Source: Marinibium conchae (GTDB taxonomy: Bacteria; Pseudomonadota; Gammaproteobacteria; Enterobacterales; Alteromonadaceae). From it: a stretch of DNA of 64,000 nucleotides. Below, piece by piece: positions 36,482-46,292 of the stretch. The translations under genes were made by a program, and so were the position numbers. The first letter of the stretch is position 1, and each line of letters starts with the position of its first letter. The notes below the pieces were generated by a model. It did not search any database, had not been told where the DNA came from, and was given only the letters and a program-made list of their open reading frames with translations. The DNA lies in the NCBI RefSeq assembly GCF_015595035.1, contig NZ_JADNRN010000001.1, positions 868,001-932,000 of the forward strand. Reading direction: 5' to 3'.

Positions 36482-37579
36482 TTAGCGTGTATAAATAATG
36501 GTGTTTTTTCCAAGCGTTTTTGCCTTGTACATCCCTACATCGGCTCTGCGCAGAGTATCTTCAAAGTGCTCACCTTGCAGAGCCGCCGCAACCCCAATAC
36601 TCAATGTAGTTTTTAGTTCAGGATGCGCTCTTGGACGCACGTGATATTTAATATTTTTACGAATTTTCTCAACGAGTGTTTCGGTGCTCTCTTCGTCTAT
36701 ATTCATCAACAGAATTAAAAATTGCTCGCCACCCCATCGAGATACAATATCACTCCCGCGAACAGTCGCTTGTAAATAGTCGGAGGTGTCTTTAATTACC
36801 TGGTCTGCGGCAAGCGGACCAATGGTGGCATTAATATTCTTAAAATTATCTATATCACAAAGCACTGCAGTGTAATTTTGGGCATGTTGCCCACGCCTTT
36901 CTTGGTGTCGCCTTTTTAGAAAGTCGTAGACGAACTGCCTGTTATAGCTCTGAGTAAGCGCATCTTTATTTGCCATTTCATATAGCTTTTTTTCTTGTCT
37001 CATGCTTCGAGACCTAGCACTCATAGTAATAATAACGAAGGCCGTTGCAGTGAGGACAATATTGATAAATTGTACATAGGGGGCAATACTTGGAAAGGCA
37101 TATACATAGTCAAAGTTGGCGGTAAGTAGATTAAGTACACCGAAAAGTACAATAAGACTGAGGCTTATTATGGCTGACAATTGGCGCGAAAATAATGGAA
37201 ATATAATCACCATAGAAGCGACCGGCCAAAGAAAATATTGAAAACCCATCGATAAGCCAATCACCAAAGTTGCAATAGTCGCATGCACCGCAATTTCCAA
37301 CGAAATCAATATGGTCGCGAGCAAATACCGACTTTTATGGTTTTGATAGAGCGCTATTAGCCAAACTAGCACACTTGCTACGTTCAGAAACGACAGCCAT
37401 AACGCTCCTATACTCAAAAAGAAAAAGATAAATATGATGTGCGATACGGCACCTAAGAAACAAACCGTCCTCAGGGTGATGTATAGTCGAATGTTTGCAT
37501 GATCAGGGCTTAAATGCTGATATTTTTCTTCAAGAGGACTCAAGCTTTGAGTGCTATGCTGATTTATTCGGTCAACCAC
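36482..37579 (-). CDS. Membrane diguanylate cyclase-like protein (GGEQF variant)
   Basis: 365 aa. About six transmembrane helices lie between residues 33 and 190. The GGDEF domain, 200-365, has VLCDIDNFKNIN, the inhibitory RxxD site (RGSD, 274-277) and the signature GGEQF at 283-287, where Gln replaces the fourth-position Glu. Activity is therefore uncertain. The end, SIGVAAALQG and RRADVGMYKAKTLGKN, is typical. The start is GTG. It lies just upstream of the nadK unit in the same direction and is divergent from grpE. Confidence 0.87.
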   Translation of the reverse strand: MVDRINQHSTQSLSPLEEKYQHLSPDHANIRLYITLRTVCFLGAVSHIIFIFFFLSIGALWLSFLNVASVLVWLIALYQNHKSRYLLATILISLEIAVHATIATLVIGLSMGFQYFLWPVASMVIIFPLFSRQLSAIISLSLIVLFGVLNLLTANFDYVYAFPSIAPYVQFINIVLTATAFVIITMSARSRSMRQEKKLYEMANKDALTQSYNRQFVYDFLKRRHQERRGQHAQNYTAVLCDIDNFKNINATIGPLAADQVIKDTSDYLQATVRGSDIVSRWGGEQFLILLMNIDEESTETLVEKIRKNIKYHVRPRAHPELKTTLSIGVAAALQGEHFEDTLRRADVGMYKAKTLGKNTIIYTR

Positions 37580-37731
37580 TTTTCACCACTTAAATGTAAA
37601 CGACGCTGCAAGTAACTTCTTATCAAATTGTACATTAATAACTACAACAACTGTATTAGAACTTATCTTTAAACAGTTCCAGTGTATTTGATATGATATT
37701 CAAGGGCTTAGGATATAATTTTATTTTTTCC

Positions 37732-37760
37732 CTTGAAGAAAGCTAAAATAACCCCATCTA
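37732..37760 (+). promoter_or_regulatory. Sigma-32 heat-shock promoter of grpE
   Basis: CTTGAA at 37732-37737 and CCCCATCTA at 37752-37760 with a 14-base spacer match the sigma-32 consensus. It lies about 70 bases before the grpE ATG. Confidence 0.88.
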
Positions 37761-37831
37761 CATCGCCATGCATAAACCAACGGTGTCCCCACCGTTTTAG
37801 AGAAGATTCGAAGTATCCGCGGAGAAATATA

Positions 37832-38461
37832 ATGAGCGACCAAAAAGCCAATCCTGATAACGAAGTAGAGATCCACGATGAAGAAAGTTCGTCGGAAAAT
37901 GAAGAACAGCCAATGACGGCTGATGAGCTTGAGCAAAGCATGAACGATACCGATAATATTGAACGAATTGCAGAGTTGGAAGCCGAGTTAGAGGCTGCAA
38001 AAGGCACTATTGACGGTCAGAAAGACGCTGTACTTCGAGCTCGTGCCGACATGGAAAATGCTAAACGCAGAGCAGAGCAAGAAATTGACAAAGCACGTAA
38101 ATTTGCCCTTGAGAGATTTGCCGGTGAACTACTGCCTGTGCTTGATAACCTTGAGCGAGCGATGCAAGTTGCTGATGCTGATAATGAGGCAATAAAACCG
38201 GTGATTGAAGGTGTCGATCTTACCCTGAAATCATTTGTGTCGACCGTTGAGAAATTTGGTATGGAAGTGATAGACCCACAGGGTGAAAGCTTTAACCCTG
38301 AACTTCACCAAGCAATGTCCATGCAAGAATCGTCAGATGTTGCGCCTAATACAGTCATGGCTGTGATGCAGAAAGGCTATAGCTTGAATGGTCGCTTGAT
38401 TCGCCCCGCCATGGTAATGGTATCTCGTGCAGCAAGTGATGGGGTTGACACCGAAGCATAA
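37832..38461 (+). CDS. grpE: Nucleotide exchange factor GrpE
   Basis: 209 aa from the ATG at 37832 ([10 protein letters not shown]), which has GGAGAA eight bases upstream. The frame is open further upstream, but that stretch contains the sigma-32 promoter and is not coding. An acidic disordered N-terminus (about 1-50) is followed by the long helix ([19 protein letters not shown]) and the beta domain ([21 protein letters not shown]). It releases ADP from DnaK, whose gene lies 328 bases downstream. In E. coli grpE is not next to dnaK; here they form one locus. Confidence 0.96.
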   Translation: MSDQKANPDNEVEIHDEESSSENEEQPMTADELEQSMNDTDNIERIAELEAELEAAKGTIDGQKDAVLRARADMENAKRRAEQEIDKARKFALERFAGELLPVLDNLERAMQVADADNEAIKPVIEGVDLTLKSFVSTVEKFGMEVIDPQGESFNPELHQAMSMQESSDVAPNTVMAVMQKGYSLNGRLIRPAMVMVSRAASDGVDTEA

Positions 38462-38789
38462 GTGTTTGGTGTGAACCTTATTTAAAAAGCATTTCAAACC
38501 TAGTACGACGATAAAACTTTGACTACCCGTCCTTTGGCAATTAATTTATGCAGTAGTCCGCGCGTGTTCTGCATCACATCTGTTTTATCGTCTATTAAAC
38601 GTCACAAAGAGAAGAGTCCCAGCAAGCACAAGCTTAGAAAAGCAAAGCCCAATACTGGACAGGCTCACAGCGCTTTTTTCTAGGTAAATTAAAAAAAATA
38701 AAAAAAAGTTTAATCACGTGTTGAAAACAGGGGTATTAGCCCCACTTAGTAAGTCATAACGCAATAACTCATATTTTGGAGACACACTA
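38462..38789. other. Intergenic region grpE-dnaK
   Basis: 328 bases without a gene. It contains an A-rich tract (38690-38710) and the dnaK heat-shock promoter. I see no clear terminator for grpE. Confidence 0.6.
38721..38748 (+). promoter_or_regulatory. Sigma-32 heat-shock promoter of dnaK
   Basis: TTGAAA at 38721-38726 and CCCCACTTA beginning at 38740 with a 13-base spacer. The -10 differs from consensus CCCCATNTA only at one key base. Confidence 0.78.
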
Positions 38790-40715
38790 ATGGGTAGAAT
38801 CATCGGTATCGACTTAGGTACAACTAATTCATGTGTCGCAGTACTAGACGGCGACAAAGCAAAAGTAATTGAAAACGCAGAGGGCGATCGTACAACGCCA
38901 TCGATTATCGCTTACAGCGCCGAAGGCGAGACACTTGTTGGTCAGCCGGCGAAGCGCCAAGCAGTGACTAACCCTGAAAACACATTGTTTGCGATTAAGC
39001 GCCTAATAGGCCGCCGCTTTGAAGATAAAGAAGTGCAGCGTGACATTGACATCATGCCTTTTAAAATCGTGAAAGCTGATAACGGCGACGCTTGGGTTGA
39101 AGCAAACAACGAAAAAATGGCACCGCCTCAGATTTCAGCGGAAGTGCTCAAAAAGATGAAGAAGACTGCTGAAGACTATTTGGGTGAAGAAGTCACTGCA
39201 GCTGTTATTACTGTTCCTGCTTATTTTAATGATGCTCAGCGTCAGGCTACTAAAGATGCTGGTCGAATCGCGGGCTTGGAAGTAAAGCGTATCATTAACG
39301 AGCCAACGGCTGCAGCATTAGCTTACGGCATGGATAAAAAGCAAGGCGATAGCGTAGTTGCTGTTTACGACCTTGGTGGTGGTACTTTTGATATTTCAAT
39401 TATTGAGATTGACGAGGCTGACGGTGAGCACACATTTGAAGTATTAGCGACCAATGGCGATACTCACTTAGGCGGTGAAGATTTCGATAACCGCATGATC
39501 AATTATCTTGTGGATGAGTTCAAGAAAGACCAAGGTTTTGATTTACGTAAAGATCCTTTGGCTATGCAACGTTTGAAAGAAGCGGGTGAGAAAGCCAAGA
39601 TTGAGCTTTCTTCAGCGCAGCAAACAGAAGTTAATTTGCCATACATCACTGCTGACGCAACTGGTCCTAAGCACTTAGCAATAAAGGTGACACGTGCGAA
39701 ATTGGAGTCGCTAGTTGAAGATTTAGTGAAGCAATCACTTGAGCCATTGAAGCAAGCCCTTGCCGATGCAGATTTGTCGGTAAGCGACATCAACGACATT
39801 ATTCTTGTTGGTGGCCAAACTCGTATGCCTTTGGTTCAGAAGTACGTTACTGAGTTTTTTGGTAAAGAGCCGCGTAAAGACGTAAACCCTGATGAAGCAG
39901 TTGCAACGGGCGCCGCGATTCAAGGTGGTGTTCTAGCGGGTGATGTGAAAGATGTTCTATTACTTGACGTTACCCCTCTATCTCTCGGTATCGAGACGAT
40001 GGGTGGAGTGATGACAGCCCTTATCGAGAAGAATACAACGGTGCCTACTAAGAAGTCACAAGTATTCTCAACCGCTGAAGATAACCAGTCTGCGGTTACA
40101 GTACATGTGTTACAGGGGGAGCGTAAGCAAGCTCAAGGTAATAAGTCTTTAGGTCAATTTAACCTTGAAGGTATTCGTCCGGCATCACGTGGAACCCCTC
40201 AAATTGAGGTAACTTTCGATATTGATGCCGATGGCATATTACATGTTTCGGCCAAAGATAAAGATACGGGCAAAGAGCAGAAGATCACTATCAAAGCTAA
40301 CTCTGGTTTAAGTGATGAAGAAATTGAGCAAATGGTACAAGACGCTGAAGCGAATAAAGATGCTGACGCGAAGTTCGAAGAACTAGTACAAGCTCGAAAT
40401 CAAGCTGATGGCATGATCCATGGCACTCGCACGCAAATTGAAGAAGCCGGTGACGCTTTAGCTGAAGATGAGAAAGCGAAAATCGAAGCTGCTGTTGACG
40501 CTCTGGAAACTGCGCGCAAAGGCGAAGATAAAGCGGCGATTGACCAGAAGGTTCAAGAGCTCATGGAAGCATCAGCTAAGTTAATGGAAATAGCACAGGC
40601 TAAAGCTGCAGCAGAAGGTCAAGATGCACCTCAAGCTGATACAGGTGAAGCTACTCCAGCGGATGATGATGTAGTTGACGCTGAGTTTGAAGAAGTGAAA
40701 GACGACAAGAAATAA
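38790..40715 (+). CDS. dnaK: Chaperone DnaK (Hsp70)
   Basis: 641 aa. The N-terminal ATPase signature [17 protein letters not shown], the phosphate motif [16 protein letters not shown] and [13 protein letters not shown] are intact. The linker [13 protein letters not shown] leads to the substrate-binding domain, and the tail ends in the EEVKDDKK type motif. Met follows a TTTTGGAGACAC ribosome-binding region. It works with DnaJ and GrpE, both encoded here. Confidence 0.98.
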   Translation: MGRIIGIDLGTTNSCVAVLDGDKAKVIENAEGDRTTPSIIAYSAEGETLVGQPAKRQAVTNPENTLFAIKRLIGRRFEDKEVQRDIDIMPFKIVKADNGDAWVEANNEKMAPPQISAEVLKKMKKTAEDYLGEEVTAAVITVPAYFNDAQRQATKDAGRIAGLEVKRIINEPTAAALAYGMDKKQGDSVVAVYDLGGGTFDISIIEIDEADGEHTFEVLATNGDTHLGGEDFDNRMINYLVDEFKKDQGFDLRKDPLAMQRLKEAGEKAKIELSSAQQTEVNLPYITADATGPKHLAIKVTRAKLESLVEDLVKQSLEPLKQALADADLSVSDINDIILVGGQTRMPLVQKYVTEFFGKEPRKDVNPDEAVATGAAIQGGVLAGDVKDVLLLDVTPLSLGIETMGGVMTALIEKNTTVPTKKSQVFSTAEDNQSAVTVHVLQGERKQAQGNKSLGQFNLEGIRPASRGTPQIEVTFDIDADGILHVSAKDKDTGKEQKITIKANSGLSDEEIEQMVQDAEANKDADAKFEELVQARNQADGMIHGTRTQIEEAGDALAEDEKAKIEAAVDALETARKGEDKAAIDQKVQELMEASAKLMEIAQAKAAAEGQDAPQADTGEATPADDDVVDAEFEEVKDDKK

Positions 40716-40741
40716 GTCGAATTGCTTTAAGTAAGATAACG

Positions 40742-40780
40742 AGGCGCAGCTGTTTGTGAACAGGTTGCGCCTTGTTTGTT
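40742..40780 (+). terminator. Terminator or attenuator between dnaK and dnaJ
   Basis: AGGCGCAGCTG pairs with CAGGTTGCGCCT with one mismatch, then CTTGTTTGTTTT. Partial termination here would make more dnaK than dnaJ transcript. Confidence 0.7.
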
Positions 40781-40914
40781 TTACACAATATGGTAATAAA
40801 AGTCTAACAAACGCGCATTTGTGGTTTTATAAGCGATTTAACTAAGGCTTGAAATAGAGCTCTTATAAAACAGTACCCTTACACAGATTTTATATAGTAG
40901 GAAGTTTTTATCTT

Positions 40915-42033
40915 ATGTCCAAACGAGATTATTACGAGGTTTTAGGTGTTCCCAAAAGTGCCGATGAGCGCACAATAAAGAAAGCCTACAAGAAACTCGC
41001 CATGAAGTACCACCCTGATAGAACTCAGGGCGACAAGGACATGGAAGAAAAATTTAAAGAGATTCAAGAAGCTCATGAAATGCTCACCGATAGTCAAAAG
41101 CGTGCCGCTTATGATCAATACGGACACGCTGGGGTTGATCCTAACCGTGGCGGAGGTCACGGTCATGGGGCTGATTTTGGTGACATTTTTGGAGATGTTT
41201 TTGGCGATATTTTTGGTGGAGGCAGGGGGCGTCAATCACGTGCTCGCCAAGGGTCCGATTTACGTTATAACCTCGAAATGTCACTTGAGGAAGCTGTGCG
41301 AGGCAAGGAAGTTGAAATTAGAGTCCCTACCTTAGTGGAGTGTGACTCATGTCATGGCTCGGGTGCAAAGAAAGGGTCTTCACCAACAACATGTCCTACA
41401 TGTAAAGGAAACGGGCAAGTACAGATGCGACAAGGCTTTTTTGCAGTCCAACAAACCTGTCCAACATGTTCTGGGAAAGGCAAAATTATATCAGACCCTT
41501 GCAATCCATGCCGTGGTCAAGGCAGAACTGAAAAAACTAAAACACTTTCGGTCAAAGTCCCTGCAGGTGTCGACACAGGCGATCGTATTCGGTTGAGCGG
41601 CGAGGGAGAGGCTGGTGAGAACGGGGCTCCAGCAGGTGATTTATATGTTCAGGTAAATATCCGAGAGCACGAAATTTTTGCTCGTGATGGCAACAACCTA
41701 TACTGTGAAGTCCCTCTTGGTTTTGCGACTGCAGCACTGGGCGGTGATATTGAAGTTCCGACTCTTGATGGCAAAGTTAAGCTTAAGATTACTGCTGAAA
41801 CACAAACAGGCAAGATGTTCCGCCTGCGTGGTAAAGGTGTGAAATCAGTAAGGAGTGGCAGCGTAGGTGACTTGATGTGTAAAGTTGTAATCGAAACGCC
41901 AGTTAATTTATCGAGCAAGCAACGTGAGATGCTGGAAGAGTTCGACGCTTCTCTTGGTGGCGGTAAACATCGCCCTAAAGAGCAAGGCTTTTTTGATGGC
42001 GTGAAAAAGTTCTTTGACGATTTAACCAAGTAA
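40915..42033 (+). CDS. dnaJ: Chaperone DnaJ (Hsp40)
   Basis: 372 aa type I J-protein. The J domain has YHPDRT (HPD motif) near residue 33. A Gly/Phe-rich stretch ([15 protein letters not shown]) covers about 88-104. Four zinc-finger repeats follow: [24 protein letters not shown] and CNPCRGQG. The C-terminal substrate-binding barrels and dimerisation region end at FFDDLTK. A terminator follows at 42056. Confidence 0.97.
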   Translation: MSKRDYYEVLGVPKSADERTIKKAYKKLAMKYHPDRTQGDKDMEEKFKEIQEAHEMLTDSQKRAAYDQYGHAGVDPNRGGGHGHGADFGDIFGDVFGDIFGGGRGRQSRARQGSDLRYNLEMSLEEAVRGKEVEIRVPTLVECDSCHGSGAKKGSSPTTCPTCKGNGQVQMRQGFFAVQQTCPTCSGKGKIISDPCNPCRGQGRTEKTKTLSVKVPAGVDTGDRIRLSGEGEAGENGAPAGDLYVQVNIREHEIFARDGNNLYCEVPLGFATAALGGDIEVPTLDGKVKLKITAETQTGKMFRLRGKGVKSVRSGSVGDLMCKVVIETPVNLSSKQREMLEEFDASLGGGKHRPKEQGFFDGVKKFFDDLTK

Positions 42034-42055
42034 CACAAGCTAAAATCCATAACAT

Positions 42056-42092
42056 AAACGCCTGTCATACAACGATGGGCGTTTTTGTTTTA
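42056..42092 (+). terminator. Rho-independent terminator after dnaJ
   Basis: AAACGCC (42056-42062) pairs with GGCGTTT after a 15-base loop, then TTGTTTT. It is 23 bases after the stop. Confidence 0.75.
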
Positions 42093-42179
42093 AGAAAAAT
42101 AATATTGAGGCCTTTTTAAATCGGTGTTTCTGAACTATTATTTTTTGACAACAAATATAAGTGATAAAGGAAAACAACA

Positions 42180-42647
42180 ATGAAGAAATTTTTATCAATT
42201 GCGAGCATCTTGAGTATTCTGTTCTCGGCGTCTATCGTAGCTAAGGAAGCAAGTTCTGAAAAACAAGCTAAAGCAAATGTACAATTTAGAAAAGCGATTC
42301 TTCAGTTAGTCAGGAGCAATATGGGTCCTCTTGGGGCGATGGCAAAAGGTCAAATTCCTTATGATAGTGAGGTAATGATGACCAATGGCTTAAGAATTGA
42401 ACAGCTCAGTTATATGATGGAAGATTATTTTGCTACAGATACTCGCAAATTTGAGCTAAAAACTGACGCTTCAGATGATATTTGGGAGAATCAAGACGAC
42501 TTCAATTCACTCGCATTAGACATGGCAGATGCGGCAGCAAAGCTCCAGAAAGTAGCTGAAGCTGGGGACGAAGCAAATTATCGTAAAGCGATTGGTTCGG
42601 TAGGGGCTACTTGTAAAGCCTGTCACGATAAATACAAAACTGATTAG
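42180..42647 (+). CDS. Class II cytochrome c (c556/c'-type)
   Basis: 155 aa. A signal peptide (FLSIASILSILFSASIVA) leads to a four-helix cytochrome. The haem-binding CKACH motif is close to the C-terminus (about residues 146-150), as in class II cytochromes. The N-terminal helix has SNMGPLGAMAKGQ, whose Met could be the sixth ligand, favouring a low-spin c556 over a cytochrome c'. It should be periplasmic. A cytochrome b561-type membrane protein is encoded convergently 1.1 kb away and could be its electron partner, which is inference. Confidence 0.9.
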   Translation: MKKFLSIASILSILFSASIVAKEASSEKQAKANVQFRKAILQLVRSNMGPLGAMAKGQIPYDSEVMMTNGLRIEQLSYMMEDYFATDTRKFELKTDASDDIWENQDDFNSLALDMADAAAKLQKVAEAGDEANYRKAIGSVGATCKACHDKYKTD

Positions 42648-42890
42648 ACGTTATTGCACTAAGCAAATCAAAAGAAACATAAAGTAGCATTTGCAATTTT
42701 GTAGAGATATGTAATTATAATGTTAATGAAATTGTTCTTTGGGAGAAGAATGATTTTATTGGAGTACTATTATTACTGTTCAATTAATACAATGATTGTA
42801 AAGCGACACCGTTTAGCAATGCTCGGTGTTTAATGTAAATGGAAGTTGTAGTGCTTAATCCTAATAAAAAAAATAAAAGGATTGGCGAAT
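42648..42890. other. Intergenic stretch before the 30-codon ORF
   Basis: 243 AT-rich bases in which I see no gene and no clear terminator for the cytochrome c gene. Confidence 0.4.
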
Positions 42891-42983
42891 ATGTCTAAAC
42901 ATGCTTTAAAACAAACAGCATTTGCTGTGGGCTTGACTATCCTCTACGGGTTAACAATTTCACAAGCTAACGTATTTTTCTAA
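42891..42983 (+). CDS. Possible 30-aa hydrophobic small protein
   Basis: An ATG with AAAAGG ten bases upstream opens a 30-codon frame: a basic start (MSKHALKQ) and a hydrophobic core (FAVGLTILYGLTIS) ending QANVFF. It looks like a small single-span membrane peptide or a bare signal peptide. A strong terminator lies 33 bases after the stop, so the transcript appears to be made for this frame. No known family recognised; a leader peptide or small RNA is an alternative. Confidence 0.4.
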   Translation: MSKHALKQTAFAVGLTILYGLTISQANVFF

Positions 42984-43015
42984 GATAGCAAACTCATATC
43001 TTATTGATACAAATG

Positions 43016-43048
43016 AATAGCCGAGCAGGCCTTGCTCGGCTATTTTTT
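43016..43048. terminator. Strong bidirectional terminator
   Basis: AATAGCCGAGCA/TGCTCGGCTATT, 12-bp arms with a short loop, followed by a T-run. It ends the 30-codon ORF transcript on + and faces the end of the cytochrome b gene on -. Confidence 0.92.
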
Positions 43049-43050
43049 TG

Positions 43051-43752
43051 TCAGTAGTAAAAGTCATCTGCTAGCTCAGGAGCGAAGCTGACGACAATGA
43101 GATACACTGCGCCTGCAGATAAGCTCGCTACAAACACAAAACGAAGCCAATGGTTCTTGCTTGCTACAATATTCTCTAGCTTTGATACTTGAGACTCACT
43201 TAGCTCTTTTCTGCCAGTTACCATTGCTTTAAGCAATGCTTGGCCTTTTAGTCTTTTGTATAAAATCATTGCAGTAATGTGCAAGACCAAGAAAAATAGC
43301 ACGGCGTTAACAGCGTTACTGTGCAGCATGTTCATTATATCTTCAACCGCATCACTTACGACAGAGTGATAAGGACCTGAATAAAAGATATCGTCGGTGA
43401 TAAATAGTCCTGATACGGTTTGCGTTAACAGCATGCTCATGACAAAAATGATGGAGTAAGCGCCAAGCGGATTGTGCCCTAAATATGTTGTGTAGCTACT
43501 TTTATTCAGACTCTTGGCATAGGCAATAGTGGTAGTAGGGCCATGTATAAACTGAGAAAAGCGAGCATAATAGGCACCAACAATCCCCCAGAGAAGCCTG
43601 AAGATGATTAGCCCAAGCATCACATAGCCACCATAGAAGTGCCATTGCATAGCATCGTCAAGTAACTCCCCAGTTAAATATTGCGCGGCAAAAGTGACCA
43701 CCAATAGCCAGTGGAATATTCTCGTCGGAAAGTCCCAAACATATATTTTCAT
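43051..43752 (-). CDS. Cytochrome b561-type membrane protein
   Basis: 233 aa from the ATG at 43752 (MKIYVWDFPTRIFHW), the standard family start; the frame extends eight codons upstream. Transmembrane segments carry likely haem-ligand histidines in RIFHWLL, QWHFYGGYVMLG, MLHSNAVNAV and LVLHITAMIL. A fifth hydrophobic segment is near the C-terminus. The family passes electrons between quinol and periplasmic cytochromes. It converges with the cytochrome c and the 30-codon ORF. Confidence 0.88.
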   Translation of the reverse strand: MKIYVWDFPTRIFHWLLVVTFAAQYLTGELLDDAMQWHFYGGYVMLGLIIFRLLWGIVGAYYARFSQFIHGPTTTIAYAKSLNKSSYTTYLGHNPLGAYSIIFVMSMLLTQTVSGLFITDDIFYSGPYHSVVSDAVEDIMNMLHSNAVNAVLFFLVLHITAMILYKRLKGQALLKAMVTGRKELSESQVSKLENIVASKNHWLRFVFVASLSAGAVYLIVVSFAPELADDFYY

Positions 43753-43958
43753 TTTAGCTTCTTGGCAGAATAACAATATGGAAAGTATAGCGCTTGCAAA
43801 TAAATCTTCATTAGTAATTTTAACAAAGCGCTAGAACAAATCTCAGCAATGCTTATTAGAAAAGGTGGGAAAGAAAAGAGCTAAAAGCACGATTACGGCT
43901 TTTTGTTTGTCGCCAATTCATGCAGAATACCGTGGTAATTCTAAAGGAGAGCACAGAC

Positions 43959-44765
43959 GTGACAAAAATTGGTGTATTTGGCGCTAACGGTCGAATGGGA
44001 AGAGTATTAATAGAAGCTTGTTATGAGCATACGGATGTGTCGCTTGGTTTTGCAAGCGTTCGAGACGGCTCTGCCTTGGCGGGCATCGATGCAGGTGAGT
44101 TGGCTGGGGTCGCAAAACAATACATAAATGTGTGTGAGTATAGTAAACAGCCTAGCGACATAGCAGATGTAATTGTCGATTTTACGCTACCTCAGGCTCT
44201 TCAGGCCAACCTTGATTGGTGTGTACAACACAATAAACCAATAGTAATTGGTACAACTGGCTTGAGCGAGCAGCTTTTATCAGCCATTGATACAGCGGCT
44301 AAGTCAATACCGATAGTGTTCGCAGCAAACTACAGCGTTGGTGTTAATCTATTGCTTAGTCTCGTGCGTCAAACGAGCGCAGTGATGGGTGATATCGCTG
44401 ATATCGAAATTGTTGAAGCACATCATCGTTTTAAAAAAGATGCGCCTTCAGGCACAGCAATGGCTATAGGCGAAGCTATCGCAGATGAATTAGACAGAGA
44501 TCTTAATTCCTGCGCAGTTTATGGAAGAGAGGGCGATACCGGTGAAAGAGAGCACCAAACCATAGGTTTTAGTACAATTAGAGCTGGCGACATTGTTGGT
44601 GAGCACACCGCGATATTTGCCACTATAGGTGAACGTATCGAATTAACACACAAAGCATCTAGTCGTCTCACTTTTGCCAATGGCGCATTGCGAGCAGCTA
44701 TTTGGTTAAAGACGAAGCCACCAGGCTTGTATACAATGCAGAATGTATTGGGCTTAGGCGAGTAA
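43959..44765 (+). CDS. dapB: 4-hydroxy-tetrahydrodipicolinate reductase
   Basis: 268 aa. NAD(P)-binding GVFGANGRMGRVL is at the N-terminus. IEIVEAHHRFKKDAPSGTA contains the catalytic HH and the Lys/substrate motif. The GTG at 43959 is chosen because AAAGGAGAG lies nine bases upstream and the resulting N-terminus fits the family; an ATG at 43920 would add 13 residues that look like leader. It makes tetrahydrodipicolinate for lysine and peptidoglycan. dapB before carAB is conserved in gammaproteobacteria. Confidence 0.95.
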   Translation: MTKIGVFGANGRMGRVLIEACYEHTDVSLGFASVRDGSALAGIDAGELAGVAKQYINVCEYSKQPSDIADVIVDFTLPQALQANLDWCVQHNKPIVIGTTGLSEQLLSAIDTAAKSIPIVFAANYSVGVNLLLSLVRQTSAVMGDIADIEIVEAHHRFKKDAPSGTAMAIGEAIADELDRDLNSCAVYGREGDTGEREHQTIGFSTIRAGDIVGEHTAIFATIGERIELTHKASSRLTFANGALRAAIWLKTKPPGLYTMQNVLGLGE

Positions 44766-45130
44766 TGTCATATAAATCGCATAAACACCAAGATGTCAAA
44801 GTGTGTTTATGCGTAGTTCATCATAATAATAGTGTTAAATGCTTATTTTCGTCACTTTTGTGGCGGCTTTTGAGAAAAAAATAGACCAAACTATTTCATT
44901 AATATATACTCATTGGAATTTGCCACCAATTTGCAATTTCGCGCAGGGCGCACGCAACTGTTTATGGCAAGAAAAGCTATAAACGTTTGGAAAGCGTTAA
45001 TGCGTTGAGAGTGTAAAGTTTCGCGAAGAAGCGACAATTTTCCTTTTTTTACTAAAGGTACAATTGTTTTTTTCGGAAATAGCATCTTCATTGCTATTTC
45101 CCTTGTTACCTTTAATTTTAGGAGGTTGAC
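44766..45130. other. dapB-carA intergenic region
   Basis: 365 bases, presumably the carAB control region. It holds an 11-bp inverted repeat (44778-44813) and a PurR-like core AAACGTTT at 44981-44988 whose flanks do not fit the PurR consensus well. The AT-rich stretch around 44900-44925 has only poor ARG-box resemblance. The last bases carry a perfect AGGAGGT ribosome-binding site. Confidence 0.5.
44778..44813. repeat. Perfect 11-bp inverted repeat after dapB
   Basis: CGCATAAACAC (44778-44788) and GTGTTTATGCG (44803-44813) with a 14-base loop. There is no T-run on either side, so it is not a standard intrinsic terminator. Confidence 0.7.
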
Positions 45131-46279
45131 TTGGCTATTTCTGCCCTTTTAGTGCTCGAAGATGGTTCTATTTTCAATGGTTCAGCAATCGGTGCTTCCG
45201 GTTACAGTGTCGGAGAAGTTGTTTTTAATACTTCAATGACCGGATATCAAGAGATCCTAACCGACCCATCATACGCCGAACAAATCATTACGCTCACTTA
45301 TCCTCACATCGGTAACACCGGAACTAATTCAGAAGACGTCGAATCCGACAAAATTTGGGCCAAAGGCTTAGTTATCAGAGATCTTCCGCTAATCGCGAGT
45401 AATTTCAGAAATGAACAAAACCTGTCTGACTACCTTTCTGATAATAATATTGTTGCTATCGCTGATATTGACACCCGTCGACTGACTCGAATTTTGCGAG
45501 ATAAAGGTGCGCAACGAGGATGCATTGTTGCTGGCGGTGCCTTGTCGGAAAGTGACGCTTTAGACAAAGCAAGATCTTTTGCTGGTCTTAAAGGAATGGA
45601 CCTTGCGAAAGTGGTGACTCGTAAGGTATCAGAAGCATGGACTGATGGCTCATGGGAACTGGGTAAGGGTTATGCTGTCGATCAATCAGAGCTTCCATAT
45701 CACGTTGTTGCGTATGATTTTGGTGCAAAAAATAATATTTTACGAATGTTAGTTGATCGCGGTTGTCGTCTTACAATAGTACCCGCTGAAAGCACAGCTG
45801 AGGAAGTGCTTGCACTCAATCCTGACGGTATATTTTTGTCGAACGGCCCCGGCGACCCCGAGCCCTGTACGTATGCTATCGATGCAATAAAAGTATTTCT
45901 CGATAAATCATTGCCTATTTTTGGTATTTGTTTGGGCCATCAACTTTTAGCTTTAGCGAGTGGTGCTAAAACACAAAAAATGAAATTTGGTCATCATGGT
46001 GCTAACCATCCAGTGAAGGACCTTGCTAGGAATGTGGTCATGATTACTAGCCAAAACCACGGTTTTGCTGTTGATGAGACATCTTTGCCAGATAACTTGA
46101 AAGTCACGCATGTTTCGCTATTTGACCAATCACTACAAGGTATCGAGCGTAACGATAAGCCAGCTTTTAGCTTTCAAGGCCATCCTGAAGCAAGCCCAGG
46201 CCCGCACGATGCTGCGCCATTATTCGATCGCTTTATTGAGCTACTAGCTAAAGCGAAAAACAACACTCAAGCCAAATAG
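45131..46279 (+). CDS. carA: Carbamoyl-phosphate synthase small subunit (glutaminase)
   Basis: 382 aa, same as E. coli CarA. The N-terminal domain begins [16 protein letters not shown]. The C-terminal class I glutaminase has the catalytic Cys in [13 protein letters not shown] and the His/Glu pair in [14 protein letters not shown]. It hydrolyses glutamine to feed ammonia to CarB for arginine and pyrimidine synthesis. The start is TTG, compensated by a consensus AGGAGGT four bases upstream. Confidence 0.96.
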   Translation: MAISALLVLEDGSIFNGSAIGASGYSVGEVVFNTSMTGYQEILTDPSYAEQIITLTYPHIGNTGTNSEDVESDKIWAKGLVIRDLPLIASNFRNEQNLSDYLSDNNIVAIADIDTRRLTRILRDKGAQRGCIVAGGALSESDALDKARSFAGLKGMDLAKVVTRKVSEAWTDGSWELGKGYAVDQSELPYHVVAYDFGAKNNILRMLVDRGCRLTIVPAESTAEEVLALNPDGIFLSNGPGDPEPCTYAIDAIKVFLDKSLPIFGICLGHQLLALASGAKTQKMKFGHHGANHPVKDLARNVVMITSQNHGFAVDETSLPDNLKVTHVSLFDQSLQGIERNDKPAFSFQGHPEASPGPHDAAPLFDRFIELLAKAKNNTQAK

Positions 46280-46292
46280 TAGGAATAAGACT

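Noticed and set aside
37733-37831. 33-codon extension of grpE
   Set aside because: It would translate the sigma-32 promoter itself.
44900-44925. ARG box for carAB
   Set aside because: Only scattered similarity to TGAATWWWWATTCA; not enough to claim ArgR binding.
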